Source of the DNA: Actinoplanes xinjiangensis
GTDB taxonomy: Bacteria > Actinomycetota > Actinomycetes > Mycobacteriales > Micromonosporaceae
Assembly: GCF_003148685.1 (NCBI RefSeq)
Contig: NZ_QGGR01000002.1
Span: forward strand, 620,001-684,000
Length of the DNA: 64,000 nucleotides
Direction of reading: 5' to 3'
Shown here in pieces: positions 36,443 through 44,391 of this stretch (positions within the stretch are counted from its first letter, which is position 1; every line of letters starts with the position of its first letter). The notes under the pieces are model-generated. The model ran no database searches. It worked only from the letters and a program-made list of their open reading frames with translations, and was not told the origin of the DNA. Position numbers and translations under genes: made by a program.

Positions 36443-36517
36443 CTCGCTCCCCCGCTGGTCGAAGGCATGGATCTGCCTACGGCCACCATCGGCAGCGCGC
36501 CGTGGGAGTGGAGACTT

Positions 36518-37516
36518 TCAGCCGGTGCGGTCGGCGATGTATTCGCAGAGCTGCTCCAGCGCCCGCCGGGCCGGGCCGGCGGGCAGGGTGCCCGCGCTGC
36601 GGCGGGCCACCTCCGCGTAGCCGTGCACGGTCTCGCGCGCCTGCTTCAGCGCCGCCGACTCACGCAGCAGGCCGAGCGCCTCGGCATGCTCCTCATCGTC
36701 GGTGAGGGGGCCCTTCGAGAGGAGTTCGCGCAATCGGGGGCCGCCGGTGGCCGGGTCGGACAGGACATACAGCACCGGCAGGGTGGGCACGCCCTCGCGC
36801 AGGTCGGTGCCGGGCGTCTTGCCGGACTGGGCGGTCTCCGAGGCGATGTCGAGCAGGTCGTCGGAGAGCTGGAAGGCGATGCCGATCGCCGTGCCGTACT
36901 CGGCGAGGGTCCGCACGTGGTGCCCAGGCAGGCCGGAGAAGAGGCCACCGAACCGGGCCGAGGTGGCGATCAGTGAGGCGGTCTTGTCCTCGACGACCTG
37001 GAGGTGGTGCCGGATCGGGTCGCCGCCGCGCGGGCCGACGGTCTCGGCGAGCTGCCCGCGGACCAGCTGGGCGAGCGTGCTCGCCTGCAACCGGACCGCC
37101 TCCTCGCCCAGGCTCGCGGCCATCTCCGCGGCCCGGGCCAGCAGGAAGTCGCCCACGTAGACGGCGATCCGGTTGCTCCACCGGGAGTTCGCGCTGGCCG
37201 CACCGCGCCGCAGCGGCGCCTCGTCCATCACGTCGTCGTGGTAGAGGGTGGCCAGGTGGGTGAGTTCCATCAGCACGGCGGCGGTCAGCAGCTCGGGCCG
37301 GGACGGATCACCGAGCTGCGCGCAGAGCGAGACGGTCAGCGGGCGGAACCGTTTGCCGCCGGCCCGTACCAGATGCGCGGCGGCCTCGTCGATCAGCGGG
37401 TCCGGGCTGGTCACCGCGACCAACAGCTCGGTCTCCACACCGGTGAGGAATGCCGCGACCCGGTCGCGGACGTCCGGATCGACGAGGTCGCTGAGTCCAG
37501 GTATCGAGGCCGCCAT
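36518..37516 (-). CDS. Polyprenyl diphosphate synthase (long chain, IspB/HepT-like)
   Basis: Extends allylic diphosphates with isopentenyl diphosphate to make the side chain of menaquinone or a related long prenyl chain. The 332-residue protein has both aspartate-rich motifs: LYHDDVMDEAPLRRG (first, DDxxD) and LSDDLLDIASETAQSGKTPG (second, DDxxD). GGKRFRP binds substrate near the N-terminus. ATG 37516 is used; TTG 37522 would add two residues. It is a single gene, divergent from the acyl-CoA dehydrogenase gene across 65 bases. Chain length cannot be read reliably. Confidence 0.92.
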   Translation of the reverse strand: MAASIPGLSDLVDPDVRDRVAAFLTGVETELLVAVTSPDPLIDEAAAHLVRAGGKRFRPLTVSLCAQLGDPSRPELLTAAVLMELTHLATLYHDDVMDEAPLRRGAASANSRWSNRIAVYVGDFLLARAAEMAASLGEEAVRLQASTLAQLVRGQLAETVGPRGGDPIRHHLQVVEDKTASLIATSARFGGLFSGLPGHHVRTLAEYGTAIGIAFQLSDDLLDIASETAQSGKTPGTDLREGVPTLPVLYVLSDPATGGPRLRELLSKGPLTDDEEHAEALGLLRESAALKQARETVHGYAEVARRSAGTLPAGPARRALEQLCEYIADRTG

Positions 37517-37581
37517 GATCAAGAGGCTAGAACACCCCTCTGAGAGAACGCTGACGAGCCCGGCGGTGCAGAATCGATCCC

Positions 37582-38748
37582 ATGACCATCACCGACCCGC
37601 TCGATCTGCTGGACATCGACAGCCTGCTCAGTGACGAGGAACGGCAGATCCGCGAGACGGTGGCGCGGTTCGTGACCGAGCACGTGCGCCCGCACGTGGC
37701 GGACTGGTTCGAGGCCGGCACGTTCCCCCGCGAGCTCGCTCCCGAGCTGGGCAGGCTCGGTGTCCTGGGAATGCACCTGGACGGCTACGGGTGTGCCGGG
37801 ACGAGCGCGGTCGCCTACGGTCTGGCCTGCCTGGAGTTGGAGGCCGGTGACTCGGGGCTGCGCAGTTTCGTGTCGGTGCAGGGCTCGCTCGCCATGTTCT
37901 CCATCTGGAAATACGGGTCGGAGGAGCAGAAACTCGAGTGGCTGCCCCGGATGGCCGCCGGTGAGGCGATCGGGTGTTTCGGTCTCACCGAGCCCGACTT
38001 CGGCAGCGATCCGGCGAACATGCGCACCCGGGCGGTCCGTGACGGCGACGACTGGATCCTCAACGGCTCCAAGATGTGGATCACCAACGGCAGCGTCGCC
38101 GACGTGGCGACCGTCTGGGCGCGTACCGAAGAGGGGGTCCGGGGTTTCCTCGTCCCGAAGGACACGCCCGGCTTCACCACCCGGACGATCAAGAAGAAGC
38201 TGTCGCTGCGTGCCTCGATCACCGGTGAGCTGTCGCTGGACGACGTGCGGCTGCCCGCCTCGGCGCAGCTGCCGGAGGCGCGGGGTCTCGGAGCGCCGCT
38301 GAGCTGTCTGGGTGAGGCCCGGTTCGGCATCGTCTTCGGCTCGGCGGGGGCGGCCCTCGACTGCGTGCGCACCGCCATCGACTACGCCAAGGCGCGCGTC
38401 CAGTTCGGCCGGCCGATCGCCGCCTTCCAGCTCACCCAGGAGAAACTGGCCGACATGGCGGTCGACCTGAACACCGCCGCCCTGCTCGCCCTGCACCTGG
38501 GCCGGCTCAAGGACGCCGGCACGATCAGGCCGCACCAGATCAGCGTCGGCAAGCTCAACAACGTGCGCAAGGCGCTGGCCATCGCCCGCGAGTGCCGCAC
38601 CATCCTCGGCGGCAGCGGCATCACGCTGGAGTACTCCCCGCTGCGGCACGCCAACAACCTCGAATCGGTCCTCACCTACGAGGGCACCTCCGAGATCCAC
38701 ACCCTGGTGATCGGCGAGGCGCTGACCGGCCACGCCGCCTATCGCTGA
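37582..38748 (+). CDS. Acyl-CoA dehydrogenase, glutaryl-CoA dehydrogenase-like
   Basis: FAD-dependent dehydrogenase of 388 residues that forms a 2,3-double bond in an acyl-CoA and passes electrons to ETF. It shows the flavin-binding GCFGLTEPDFGSDPANMRTR, KMWITNGSVADVATVWA, the QFGRPIAAFQLTQEKLADM helix, and a catalytic glutamate in LTYEGTSEIHTLVIG. The latter two and the SLRASITGELSLDDVRLP region resemble glutaryl-CoA dehydrogenases. The substrate is not certain. The start is ATG 37582. A stem-loop lies directly after its stop. Confidence 0.9.
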   Translation: MTITDPLDLLDIDSLLSDEERQIRETVARFVTEHVRPHVADWFEAGTFPRELAPELGRLGVLGMHLDGYGCAGTSAVAYGLACLELEAGDSGLRSFVSVQGSLAMFSIWKYGSEEQKLEWLPRMAAGEAIGCFGLTEPDFGSDPANMRTRAVRDGDDWILNGSKMWITNGSVADVATVWARTEEGVRGFLVPKDTPGFTTRTIKKKLSLRASITGELSLDDVRLPASAQLPEARGLGAPLSCLGEARFGIVFGSAGAALDCVRTAIDYAKARVQFGRPIAAFQLTQEKLADMAVDLNTAALLALHLGRLKDAGTIRPHQISVGKLNNVRKALAIARECRTILGGSGITLEYSPLRHANNLESVLTYEGTSEIHTLVIGEALTGHAAYR

Positions 38749-38760
38749 TCGTCACCGGCC

Positions 38761-38796
38761 GGCACCCTCTCCCCCCTCGGGCCGCGAGGGGGTGCC
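38761..38796 (+). terminator. Stem-loop after the acyl-CoA dehydrogenase gene
   Basis: GGCACC (38761-38766) pairs with GGTGCC (38791-38796). Inside it CCCCTCG pairs with CGAGGGG, with a few bases bulged on the left strand. It lies 12 bases after the stop. Confidence 0.55.
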
Positions 38797-38823
38797 GTCT
38801 GACCCGTACCGGTGACGGGTGTT

Positions 38824-38829
38824 TATGAT
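38824..38829 (+). promoter_or_regulatory. Candidate -10 box for a leaderless VWA gene
   Basis: TATGAT ends eight bases before the GTG start at 38838, so transcription would begin at or just before the start codon. A CTGACC at 38799-38804 could serve as a weak -35 (19-base spacer). No ribosome binding site precedes the gene. Confidence 0.5.
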
Positions 38830-38837
38830 CTTGCCGC

Positions 38838-40082
38838 GTGATCCACAGAAAACTGTCCATTGTGGCAGCGATAGGATTGATCGCGGTCGCCGTCCTCGGC
38901 GCCTCCCCCGCCCACGCCGAACCGGAGACCACCGCCGAACCGCCGGTGGTGGAGCTGGTCCTCGACGTCAGCGGCTCGATGAAGGCCGCCGACATCGACG
39001 GCGAGACCCGGATGACGGTCGCCAAACGCGCCTTCAACGAGGTCGTCGACGCCCTGCCGGAGACCACCCAGCTCGGGATCCGGGTGCTCGGCGCGACCTA
39101 CGGCGGTGAGAACAAGAAGCAGGGTTGCCGGGACACCCAGCAGATCGTGAAGGTCGGCCCGGTCAACCGGGTCGCCGCCAAGAACGCCATCGCCACCCTC
39201 AGACCGACCGGCTTCACCCCGATCGGCCTGGCCCTGCGTGAGGCGGCGAAGGACCTGAACGGCGCCGGCGCGGCCCGCCGGATCGTCCTGATCACCGACG
39301 GCGAGGACACCTGCACCCCGCCCGACCCGTGCGACGTGGCCCGCGAGCTGGCCGCCCAGGGCACCGACCTGGTCGTCGACACGCTCGGTCTCGCCCCCGA
39401 CGAGAAGACCCGCAAGCAGCTGGTCTGCATCTCCCAGGCGACCGGCGGTACGTACGCCGCGGCGCAGAGCGAGGAGGAGCTGACCGAACGGATCAAGCAG
39501 CTCGTCGACCGGGCCGCGCTGCCGCCGCCGGTCACCCCGGCCGTGGTCGAGGGGGCGAAGGACTGCGCCACCGCGCCGCTGCTGGCCGCCGGCGTCTACA
39601 CCGACCGGGAGCTGATCGGCGAGCACCGGTTCTACCGGGTCTCGGTCAACGACGGCGACGAACTGCGGGCCTCGGTCAGCATCGCCCTGGACCGGCCGCT
39701 GAACCGGGACTACGGCGTGCTGATCAAGGCGGCCACCGTGGACGGTCGTGAGCTGGTCCGCGGCTTGGACGCGGGCAGCGGCCGCGCCGACGTGATCTCG
39801 GCGGGCCTGCGCTGGTCCGGCGACGAGGAACCGGCGCTCGCCGAGATCTCCGACATCTGCCTGATCGTGAGCAACTCGTTCGCGTCGGCCACCGCGGCCG
39901 GCGCCCCCGGCATGCCGGTCGAGCTGAGCATCGGCCTGGTCGCCGCCTCGCAGGCGCCGGACGCCCCGGGACTGGGCCGCGGCCTGCTGCTGCTGTTCGT
40001 CCTGATGATCGCCGGCCTGGTAGCCGGAGTACTGGCCGGCTGGCTGACCCGCTGGTGGGTCGCCAAGTGGAAGGAGAACTGA
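38838..40082 (+). CDS. Secreted, membrane-anchored von Willebrand factor A protein
   Basis: A 414-residue protein with a signal peptide (LSIVAAIGLIAVAVLGASPAHA) and a VWA domain (residues about 34-215). The domain has a full metal-ion site: DVSGSMK, the threonine loop RPTGFTPIGLAL, and VLITDGEDTC. It continues into a beta-rich region, then a C-terminal helix (LLLLFVLMIAGLVAGVLAGW) and a short basic tail. The VWA domain thus faces outside and probably binds another protein or wall component. The next gene starts three bases after its stop and shares the membrane-anchored plan. Their shared function is unknown. Confidence 0.85.
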   Translation: MIHRKLSIVAAIGLIAVAVLGASPAHAEPETTAEPPVVELVLDVSGSMKAADIDGETRMTVAKRAFNEVVDALPETTQLGIRVLGATYGGENKKQGCRDTQQIVKVGPVNRVAAKNAIATLRPTGFTPIGLALREAAKDLNGAGAARRIVLITDGEDTCTPPDPCDVARELAAQGTDLVVDTLGLAPDEKTRKQLVCISQATGGTYAAAQSEEELTERIKQLVDRAALPPPVTPAVVEGAKDCATAPLLAAGVYTDRELIGEHRFYRVSVNDGDELRASVSIALDRPLNRDYGVLIKAATVDGRELVRGLDAGSGRADVISAGLRWSGDEEPALAEISDICLIVSNSFASATAAGAPGMPVELSIGLVAASQAPDAPGLGRGLLLLFVLMIAGLVAGVLAGWLTRWWVAKWKEN

Positions 40083-40084
40083 TC

Positions 40085-40813
40085 ATGCAGCTCGTTCTTG
40101 CGGCTCTCCTTCTCGCCGATCCGTCCGCCGGCCCGGCCCCGCTGGTCAGCACCGCCGGCACGTCGTACCTGACCGCGGTGTCGATCGCCGCGGAACAGCC
40201 GGTGAAGGTCTCCGCGGTCACCGGTGACCACCTCTACTGGCAGTTCCCGGCCACCGCGGGCCGGCGGCCGGAACTCGCCATCGACGTCAAGCTGCCCACC
40301 GAGGGCCGGACCGGTGACCACGCGTGGACCGTCGAGGTGTTCGACGGGCTGCGCCGCCGGCAGGCCTGCGTGGGCGGCGAGCAGAGCCCGGTCGCCGAGA
40401 CCTCGGCCACGTCGATGACGCTCGGCTGCCGGCTGCGGCAGGTTCGCTCGTGGGCCGAACCGTGGGACGGCGACCCGCTGCCCGGCACCTACTATGTGCG
40501 GCTGTCCAGCACCGAGCTGCCGGAGAAGGACCTTGGCCTCCCCGTCGAGGTGAGCCTGAAGCTGACCGCGCCGACCGGTGACACCGGCGCCGACCAGGGT
40601 TCGCTGGCCGCTCCGCTGGTCCCGGACAACCGGCCCGGCGAGGTTCTCACCACCCGCCCCCCGGCCCCGGTCGAGAAGGAGGACGACTCGACGTTCTCCT
40701 TCGACTGGCTGCCGGACTTCTCGTCCCGCTGGGTGTGGACGGCGAGCGGTGGCGTACTGGCCGCTCTCGCCGGCCTGGTCGGCTTCTCCTGGACCCGCCG
40801 GCGTCGCGTGTGA
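40085..40813 (+). CDS. Exported membrane-anchored protein paired with the VWA protein
   Basis: A 242-residue protein with a short signal-like start (MQLVLAALLLADPSAGPAPL). It has a beta-strand region with two cysteines (RRRQACVGGE and TLGCRL), a Pro/Thr linker, and a final membrane helix (WVWTASGGVLAALAGLVGFS) with an Arg tail. ATG 40085 has AAGGAG nine bases upstream and lies three bases after the VWA gene stop, so the two are one operon. No family was recognised. It may form a complex with the VWA protein outside the membrane. Confidence 0.78.
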   Translation: MQLVLAALLLADPSAGPAPLVSTAGTSYLTAVSIAAEQPVKVSAVTGDHLYWQFPATAGRRPELAIDVKLPTEGRTGDHAWTVEVFDGLRRRQACVGGEQSPVAETSATSMTLGCRLRQVRSWAEPWDGDPLPGTYYVRLSSTELPEKDLGLPVEVSLKLTAPTGDTGADQGSLAAPLVPDNRPGEVLTTRPPAPVEKEDDSTFSFDWLPDFSSRWVWTASGGVLAALAGLVGFSWTRRRRV

Positions 40814-40820
40814 ACCCGGG

Positions 40821-40938
40821 CCGGCCCGCACCGCTGTCCCGCGCCGGCTCTCACCACCGTTCCGCGCCGGCTCTCACCGCCGTCCCGCGCCGGCTCTCAC
40901 CGCCGTCCCGCGCCGGACGAGACAGCGGTGCGGGCCGG
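40821..40938. repeat. 18-bp inverted repeat enclosing a 23-bp tandem repeat, between convergent genes
   Basis: CCGGCCCGCACCGCTGTC (40821-40838) and GACAGCGGTGCGGGCCGG (40921-40938) are perfect inverted copies. Between them the unit TCCCGCGCCGGCTCTCACC plus GCCG repeats about 3.5 times. The right arm and part of the tandem array lie in the end of the minus-strand gene. It could act as a bidirectional terminator or be a dispersed repeat. Confidence 0.8.
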
Positions 40939-41718
40939 CCGGCCGGTCGTCGCCCGGAGGCAGAAGGCCATCAGGAACGAGAGGCAGAAGGTGTAGAGCG
41001 CCGGATACCAGACCAGGGCATCGAACAGGACCCCGACGAACTCGGCGCCGCCCTCCTCGCTCCAGCCGCGGTACGGCAGCATGCTCACCCAGTAGGCCAG
41101 CCACGGGTTGCCCGCCGGCTCGGCACCACTGAGCAGCACCAGCATCGTCGAGGCGAGCGGCGGCACCGTGAGGCTCCCGAGCACCGCGGCGGTCAGTGCG
41201 GCCGGGCGCCGGTTGCGGCGTACCAGGACGACCACCGATACGGCCAGTGCGGCGGCGGCCGCGACGAACGCCGCCGTGCCGGCCACCTCCGCCACGCGCT
41301 CGGTCGACCCGCCGAGCAACTGGACCAGGTGCGGCAGGGTGAACAGCCCGAGGACGACGCCGACGACAACCGCCGCCGAGCGGAATCCGCCGTCTCGGGT
41401 GGCGCACAGCAGGCCGGCGGCCAGCCCGACGAGGACGATGGCCGACGGCACCGCACTGAACCCCAGCAGCGGCACCGCCACACACGTCAGTACGGTGACG
41501 GCCGTGACCGTGAGCCCCCGGGGCGTACGCCGGAGCGCGGCGGGCATGTCGACCGTCATCAGTCTCTCCACTCGATCGGTCAGCGCGGCCCATGCCACGT
41601 CGGCGAGATCGCGCACCGGAGTGCCCGACTGTTCCAGCAGAGCGGCGATCTCCTCGCCGTAGCGCTCCCGCACCTCCCGCGGGTACAGCGCGAGCACGGC
41701 CGCGTGCAGCCGGCGCAT
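40897..41718 (-). CDS. Multi-pass membrane protein co-encoded with PadR
   Basis: A 273-residue protein. Residues 1-~55 form a soluble helical region (LHAAVLALYPREVRERYGEE), like the short sensor-type domain often found next to PadR regulators. Seven or so membrane helices follow. No transport or enzyme motif was seen. Its start codon touches the PadR stop (the genes share base 41718), so it is co-translated with PadR. That arrangement is common for membrane proteins whose level is set by a PadR repressor. The C-terminal end runs through the inverted-repeat region. Confidence 0.75.
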   Translation of the reverse strand: MRRLHAAVLALYPREVRERYGEEIAALLEQSGTPVRDLADVAWAALTDRVERLMTVDMPAALRRTPRGLTVTAVTVLTCVAVPLLGFSAVPSAIVLVGLAAGLLCATRDGGFRSAAVVVGVVLGLFTLPHLVQLLGGSTERVAEVAGTAAFVAAAAALAVSVVVLVRRNRRPAALTAAVLGSLTVPPLASTMLVLLSGAEPAGNPWLAYWVSMLPYRGWSEEGGAEFVGVLFDALVWYPALYTFCLSFLMAFCLRATTGRPARTAVSSGAGRR

Positions 41719-42029
41719 CAGGTCACCGCCAGACGACGCAGGCCCACGGTGGCCACCGCCCGGGCACGCTCGAGTTCGGCCTGCAGTGTTCGCCTGCCCA
41801 CGGCGGTGAGGCGATAGGGCTTACGCCGGTCCTCCGGTGCCAGGGCCTCGATGAGCCCGCGCTCCTCCAGGCGCCTGATCGCCCCATACAACGTGCCGGG
41901 CCCGGGGCGGCTGCCGGTGAGCACGCCGATGTCCTCCTGGACGGCATAGCCGTGCTTCGGGCCGTCCGCCAGGCTGATCAGGACGAGCAGCCCGGGTTCG
42001 GAGAACCTGCCCAGTTCGGAAAGACTCAC
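41718..42029 (-). CDS. PadR-family transcriptional regulator
   Basis: A 103-residue winged-helix repressor of the short PadR-s2 type. The DNA-binding part is SLADGPKHGYAVQEDIGVL through GPGTLYGAIRRLEERGLIEA, with LTAVGRRTLQAELERARA as dimer helix. GTG 42029 is chosen because AGGAGG lies eight bases upstream; GTG 42038 would put the ribosome site too close. A double dyad directly upstream (42042-42079) is the likely operator for autoregulation. It is followed by the membrane protein gene. The ligand is unknown. Confidence 0.88.
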   Translation of the reverse strand: MSLSELGRFSEPGLLVLISLADGPKHGYAVQEDIGVLTGSRPGPGTLYGAIRRLEERGLIEALAPEDRRKPYRLTAVGRRTLQAELERARAVATVGLRRLAVT

Positions 42030-42041
42030 GGGATCCACCTC

Positions 42042-42079
42042 CTACTACGCACGACGTAGTATCGCCGGACGTAGTAGGA
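42042..42079. promoter_or_regulatory. Probable PadR operator
   Basis: CTACTACG is followed by CGACGTAGTA (dyad 42042-42061), and a second CGGACGTAGTAGG copy lies at 42066-42078. The half-site ACGTAGTA thus occurs three times in two orientations, directly before the padR start and 16 bases past the end of the transporter gene. Confidence 0.65.
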
Positions 42080-42094
42080 GGGTCAAGTCGCCGG

Positions 42095-43483
42095 TCAGAG
42101 CTTGTCGAGCTGGGTGACCACCATCGCGATCGCGAAGAAGCCGTAGAAGCCGATCGCCACGAGCAGGCCGCCCAGACGCCAGCCGCGGACCCGGATCGGC
42201 GCCGGCAGGTCCCGGGTGTTGAGCCGGACCAGCAGGATCGAGTAGAGCAGCGTCACCACCGAGGCCGCGCAGGTGGAGACGATCAGCAGACCGAGCGGCT
42301 GGGTGAAGCCGGCCAGCAGGATGATCGAACCGAGGACGATCTCGGTCCACACCACGAGCAGGTAGATGCGCGGCTCGGTCCAGCGGGTGGACCCCTCCAG
42401 GTAGTTGCGGTGCAGGAAGTCCGACGCGACCCGGCCGATGATGTCGAGCAGGCCCATCGCCGCCGCCCACAGCGACACCGCCGCCACCGCCAGGAAGAGC
42501 AGCTTCAGCCAGGTGCCGACCTCGGCCTGGAAGATGTCGCCCTGGATCCGCAGGAACGACGGGTCCGACTTGAGGTCGCCGCGCCCGAACAGCGTCTCGT
42601 AGGCGAGCAGGCTCATCACGCCGATCGTGACGAAACAGACCGCCACGAACGTGACCAGGTGCTCGACGTTGGCCCGCTTCCACCACAGGGCCCAGCGGCT
42701 CATCGACGCCTCGTCCAGGGGGAACTGGTAGCGGTCGCCGGTGCCGGCCGCCTCCTCCTGGCCGGTGATCGGGGAGACCAGCCGGGGTACGTGCGCGCCC
42801 ATGCCGTACCGCTTGTCGCGGATCCAGTTGCTCAGCACCAGGTTGTGCACACCGCCGGCACCGGCCGCGCCGATCGCGCTGAGCAGCATGGTGAACGTGA
42901 TGCCGTCCGGGATCTGCCCGAACCCGGTGACCGTGGCCTTCGCGCCCTCGCCCCAGGTGCTCAGCGAGATGACGAAGACGACCACGACGGCGAGGAAGAA
43001 CAGCGTCAGGACGACCTTGGCGGTCTCCACCCGCTCGACCGTCTTGTAGATCACCTTGGAGAAGGTCAGCAGCACCCCGACCAGGGCCAGGCCGATCACC
43101 GTGATCCAGACCGGATCGCCGCCGTTGAACAGGTAGGTGAGCAGGGTCGAGCCGCTGGTCGCCCAGCCGGGCCAGACGTACTGGAAGGCGCCGGCCAGGC
43201 AGATGATGATGCCCCAGCCCTTCCACCAGCGGGAGAAACCGGCCACCACGGTCTGACCGGTGGCCAGCGTGTATCGCTCGATCTCCATGTTGATGACGAA
43301 CTGCACGGCCAGCGTGGTGAAGGCCAGCCAGAGCAGGCCGAGGCCGCCGATGGCGGTCAGGTACGGCCAGAGGATGATCTCGCCGGCCGCCATGCCGATG
43401 CCGACGGCCACGACGCCGGGCCCGACCATCCGGCGCAGTGCGAGGGGTTCGGGAAGTTCACGAGTGGTGGTCTCGGTCAACAT
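42095..43483 (-). CDS. Nramp-fold transporter lacking the canonical metal motifs
   Basis: A 462-residue membrane protein with 11-12 helices on the Nramp/SLC11 plan (MVGPGVVAVGIGMAAGEIIL as helix 1). The metal-binding DPGN of helix 1 is replaced by MAAGE, and the MPHN of helix 6 by GGVHN (GAGGVHNLVLSNWIRDKRYG). These residues bind divalent metals in true Nramp proteins, so the substrate may differ. ATG 43483 overlaps the aroE-like gene by 26 bases, so the two are coupled. The dehydratase gene nearby completes a quinate/shikimate route, which makes uptake of such an acid a possible role. A metal role for the dehydratase cannot be excluded. Confidence 0.8.
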   Translation of the reverse strand: MLTETTTRELPEPLALRRMVGPGVVAVGIGMAAGEIILWPYLTAIGGLGLLWLAFTTLAVQFVINMEIERYTLATGQTVVAGFSRWWKGWGIIICLAGAFQYVWPGWATSGSTLLTYLFNGGDPVWITVIGLALVGVLLTFSKVIYKTVERVETAKVVLTLFFLAVVVVFVISLSTWGEGAKATVTGFGQIPDGITFTMLLSAIGAAGAGGVHNLVLSNWIRDKRYGMGAHVPRLVSPITGQEEAAGTGDRYQFPLDEASMSRWALWWKRANVEHLVTFVAVCFVTIGVMSLLAYETLFGRGDLKSDPSFLRIQGDIFQAEVGTWLKLLFLAVAAVSLWAAAMGLLDIIGRVASDFLHRNYLEGSTRWTEPRIYLLVVWTEIVLGSIILLAGFTQPLGLLIVSTCAASVVTLLYSILLVRLNTRDLPAPIRVRGWRLGGLLVAIGFYGFFAIAMVVTQLDKL

Positions 43484-44303
43484 AACCGCGCTCCAGAAGA
43501 TGGGAGAGGTGAAGCAACATCCGCGCGATATCGGGGGTACGCCCGGTGAACAGCTCGAACGCGGCGGCGGCCTGATAGGCACACATCGCCGCGCCGCCGA
43601 CCGCCCGCAGTCCGGCGGCCCGGGCCGCGCGCAGCAGCTCGGTCTCGACCGGCAGGTAGACGATGTCGGCGACCCACAGGCCACGGTGGAGCGACTCTGC
43701 GGGCAGCGGGATCCCCGGGTGGTGGTGCATGCCGACCGGACTGGTGTTGACCAGCCCGTCGGCGTCCTTGAGGAGGTCCGGATCGGCCTGGTCCCGGTGG
43801 CTCGCGCCCAGCCGGTCGGCGAGCTCCTCGCCGCGGGAGCGATCCGGGTCCACGATGGTCAGCCGCTCGACTCCCAGACCGCGCAGGGCGTGGCCACAGG
43901 CGGCCCCGGCGCCACCCGCACCCAGTTGCACGACGTGGCCGGTGGCCGCGCCGGAGAGCTGACTGCGGAAGGACTCGGCGAACCCGTACGCATCGGTGTT
44001 GTGCCCCTGCCGTCGCCCGTTCTTGAAGACGACGGTGTTGACGGCGCCGATGTCACGGGCGATCGGGGACAGCTCGTCGAGGTGCCTGATCACCTGCTGT
44101 TTGAAGGGGTGGGTGATGTTGAGCCCGGCGAAGCCGGCGCGTGCGGCCTCGTCGAGGTGCCGTTCGAGGTCCACGGGACTCTCGGTGTCGAACAGCGTGT
44201 AGGTGAGCCCGAGGTGGTGGTGGCTCCCCTCGGCCTCGTGCAACGCGGGTGACAGCGACGCGCCGATCCCGGTTCCGATCAACCCGCATCGGCAGGCCGC
44301 CAT
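43458..44303 (-). CDS. Shikimate/quinate dehydrogenase (AroE/YdiB-like)
   Basis: NAD(P)-dependent oxidoreductase of 281 residues that interconverts shikimate and 3-dehydroshikimate, or quinate and 3-dehydroquinate. It shows the substrate serines (GASLSPALHE), the catalytic lysine in NITHPFKQQVI, NTDAYGFAESF, the dinucleotide turn LGAGGAGAACGHAL, and NTSPVGM. Its operon with a transporter, opposite a TetR gene and a 3-dehydroshikimate dehydratase gene, points to catabolism rather than aromatic amino-acid synthesis. It starts at ATG 44303 and shares the operator region with tetR. Coenzyme preference is not clear. Confidence 0.9.
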   Translation of the reverse strand: MAACRCGLIGTGIGASLSPALHEAEGSHHHLGLTYTLFDTESPVDLERHLDEAARAGFAGLNITHPFKQQVIRHLDELSPIARDIGAVNTVVFKNGRRQGHNTDAYGFAESFRSQLSGAATGHVVQLGAGGAGAACGHALRGLGVERLTIVDPDRSRGEELADRLGASHRDQADPDLLKDADGLVNTSPVGMHHHPGIPLPAESLHRGLWVADIVYLPVETELLRAARAAGLRAVGGAAMCAYQAAAAFELFTGRTPDIARMLLHLSHLLERGYVDRDHHS

Positions 44304-44317
44304 CTCGATCTCCGTTT

Positions 44318-44341
44318 CTAATGTACGAACTGGTACGTTAG
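44318..44341. promoter_or_regulatory. Palindromic operator of the TetR regulator
   Basis: CTAATGTAC (44318-44326), six bases, then GTACGTTAG (44333-44341), form a 24-base dyad with one mismatch in the arms. It lies in the 88-base divergent gap between the aroE-like and tetR genes, placed to control both directions. Confidence 0.75.
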
Positions 44342-44391
44342 TTATCGGGTGTGACAGCCGACACTGTCAAGCCCCACGGCAGACTGGGTTC

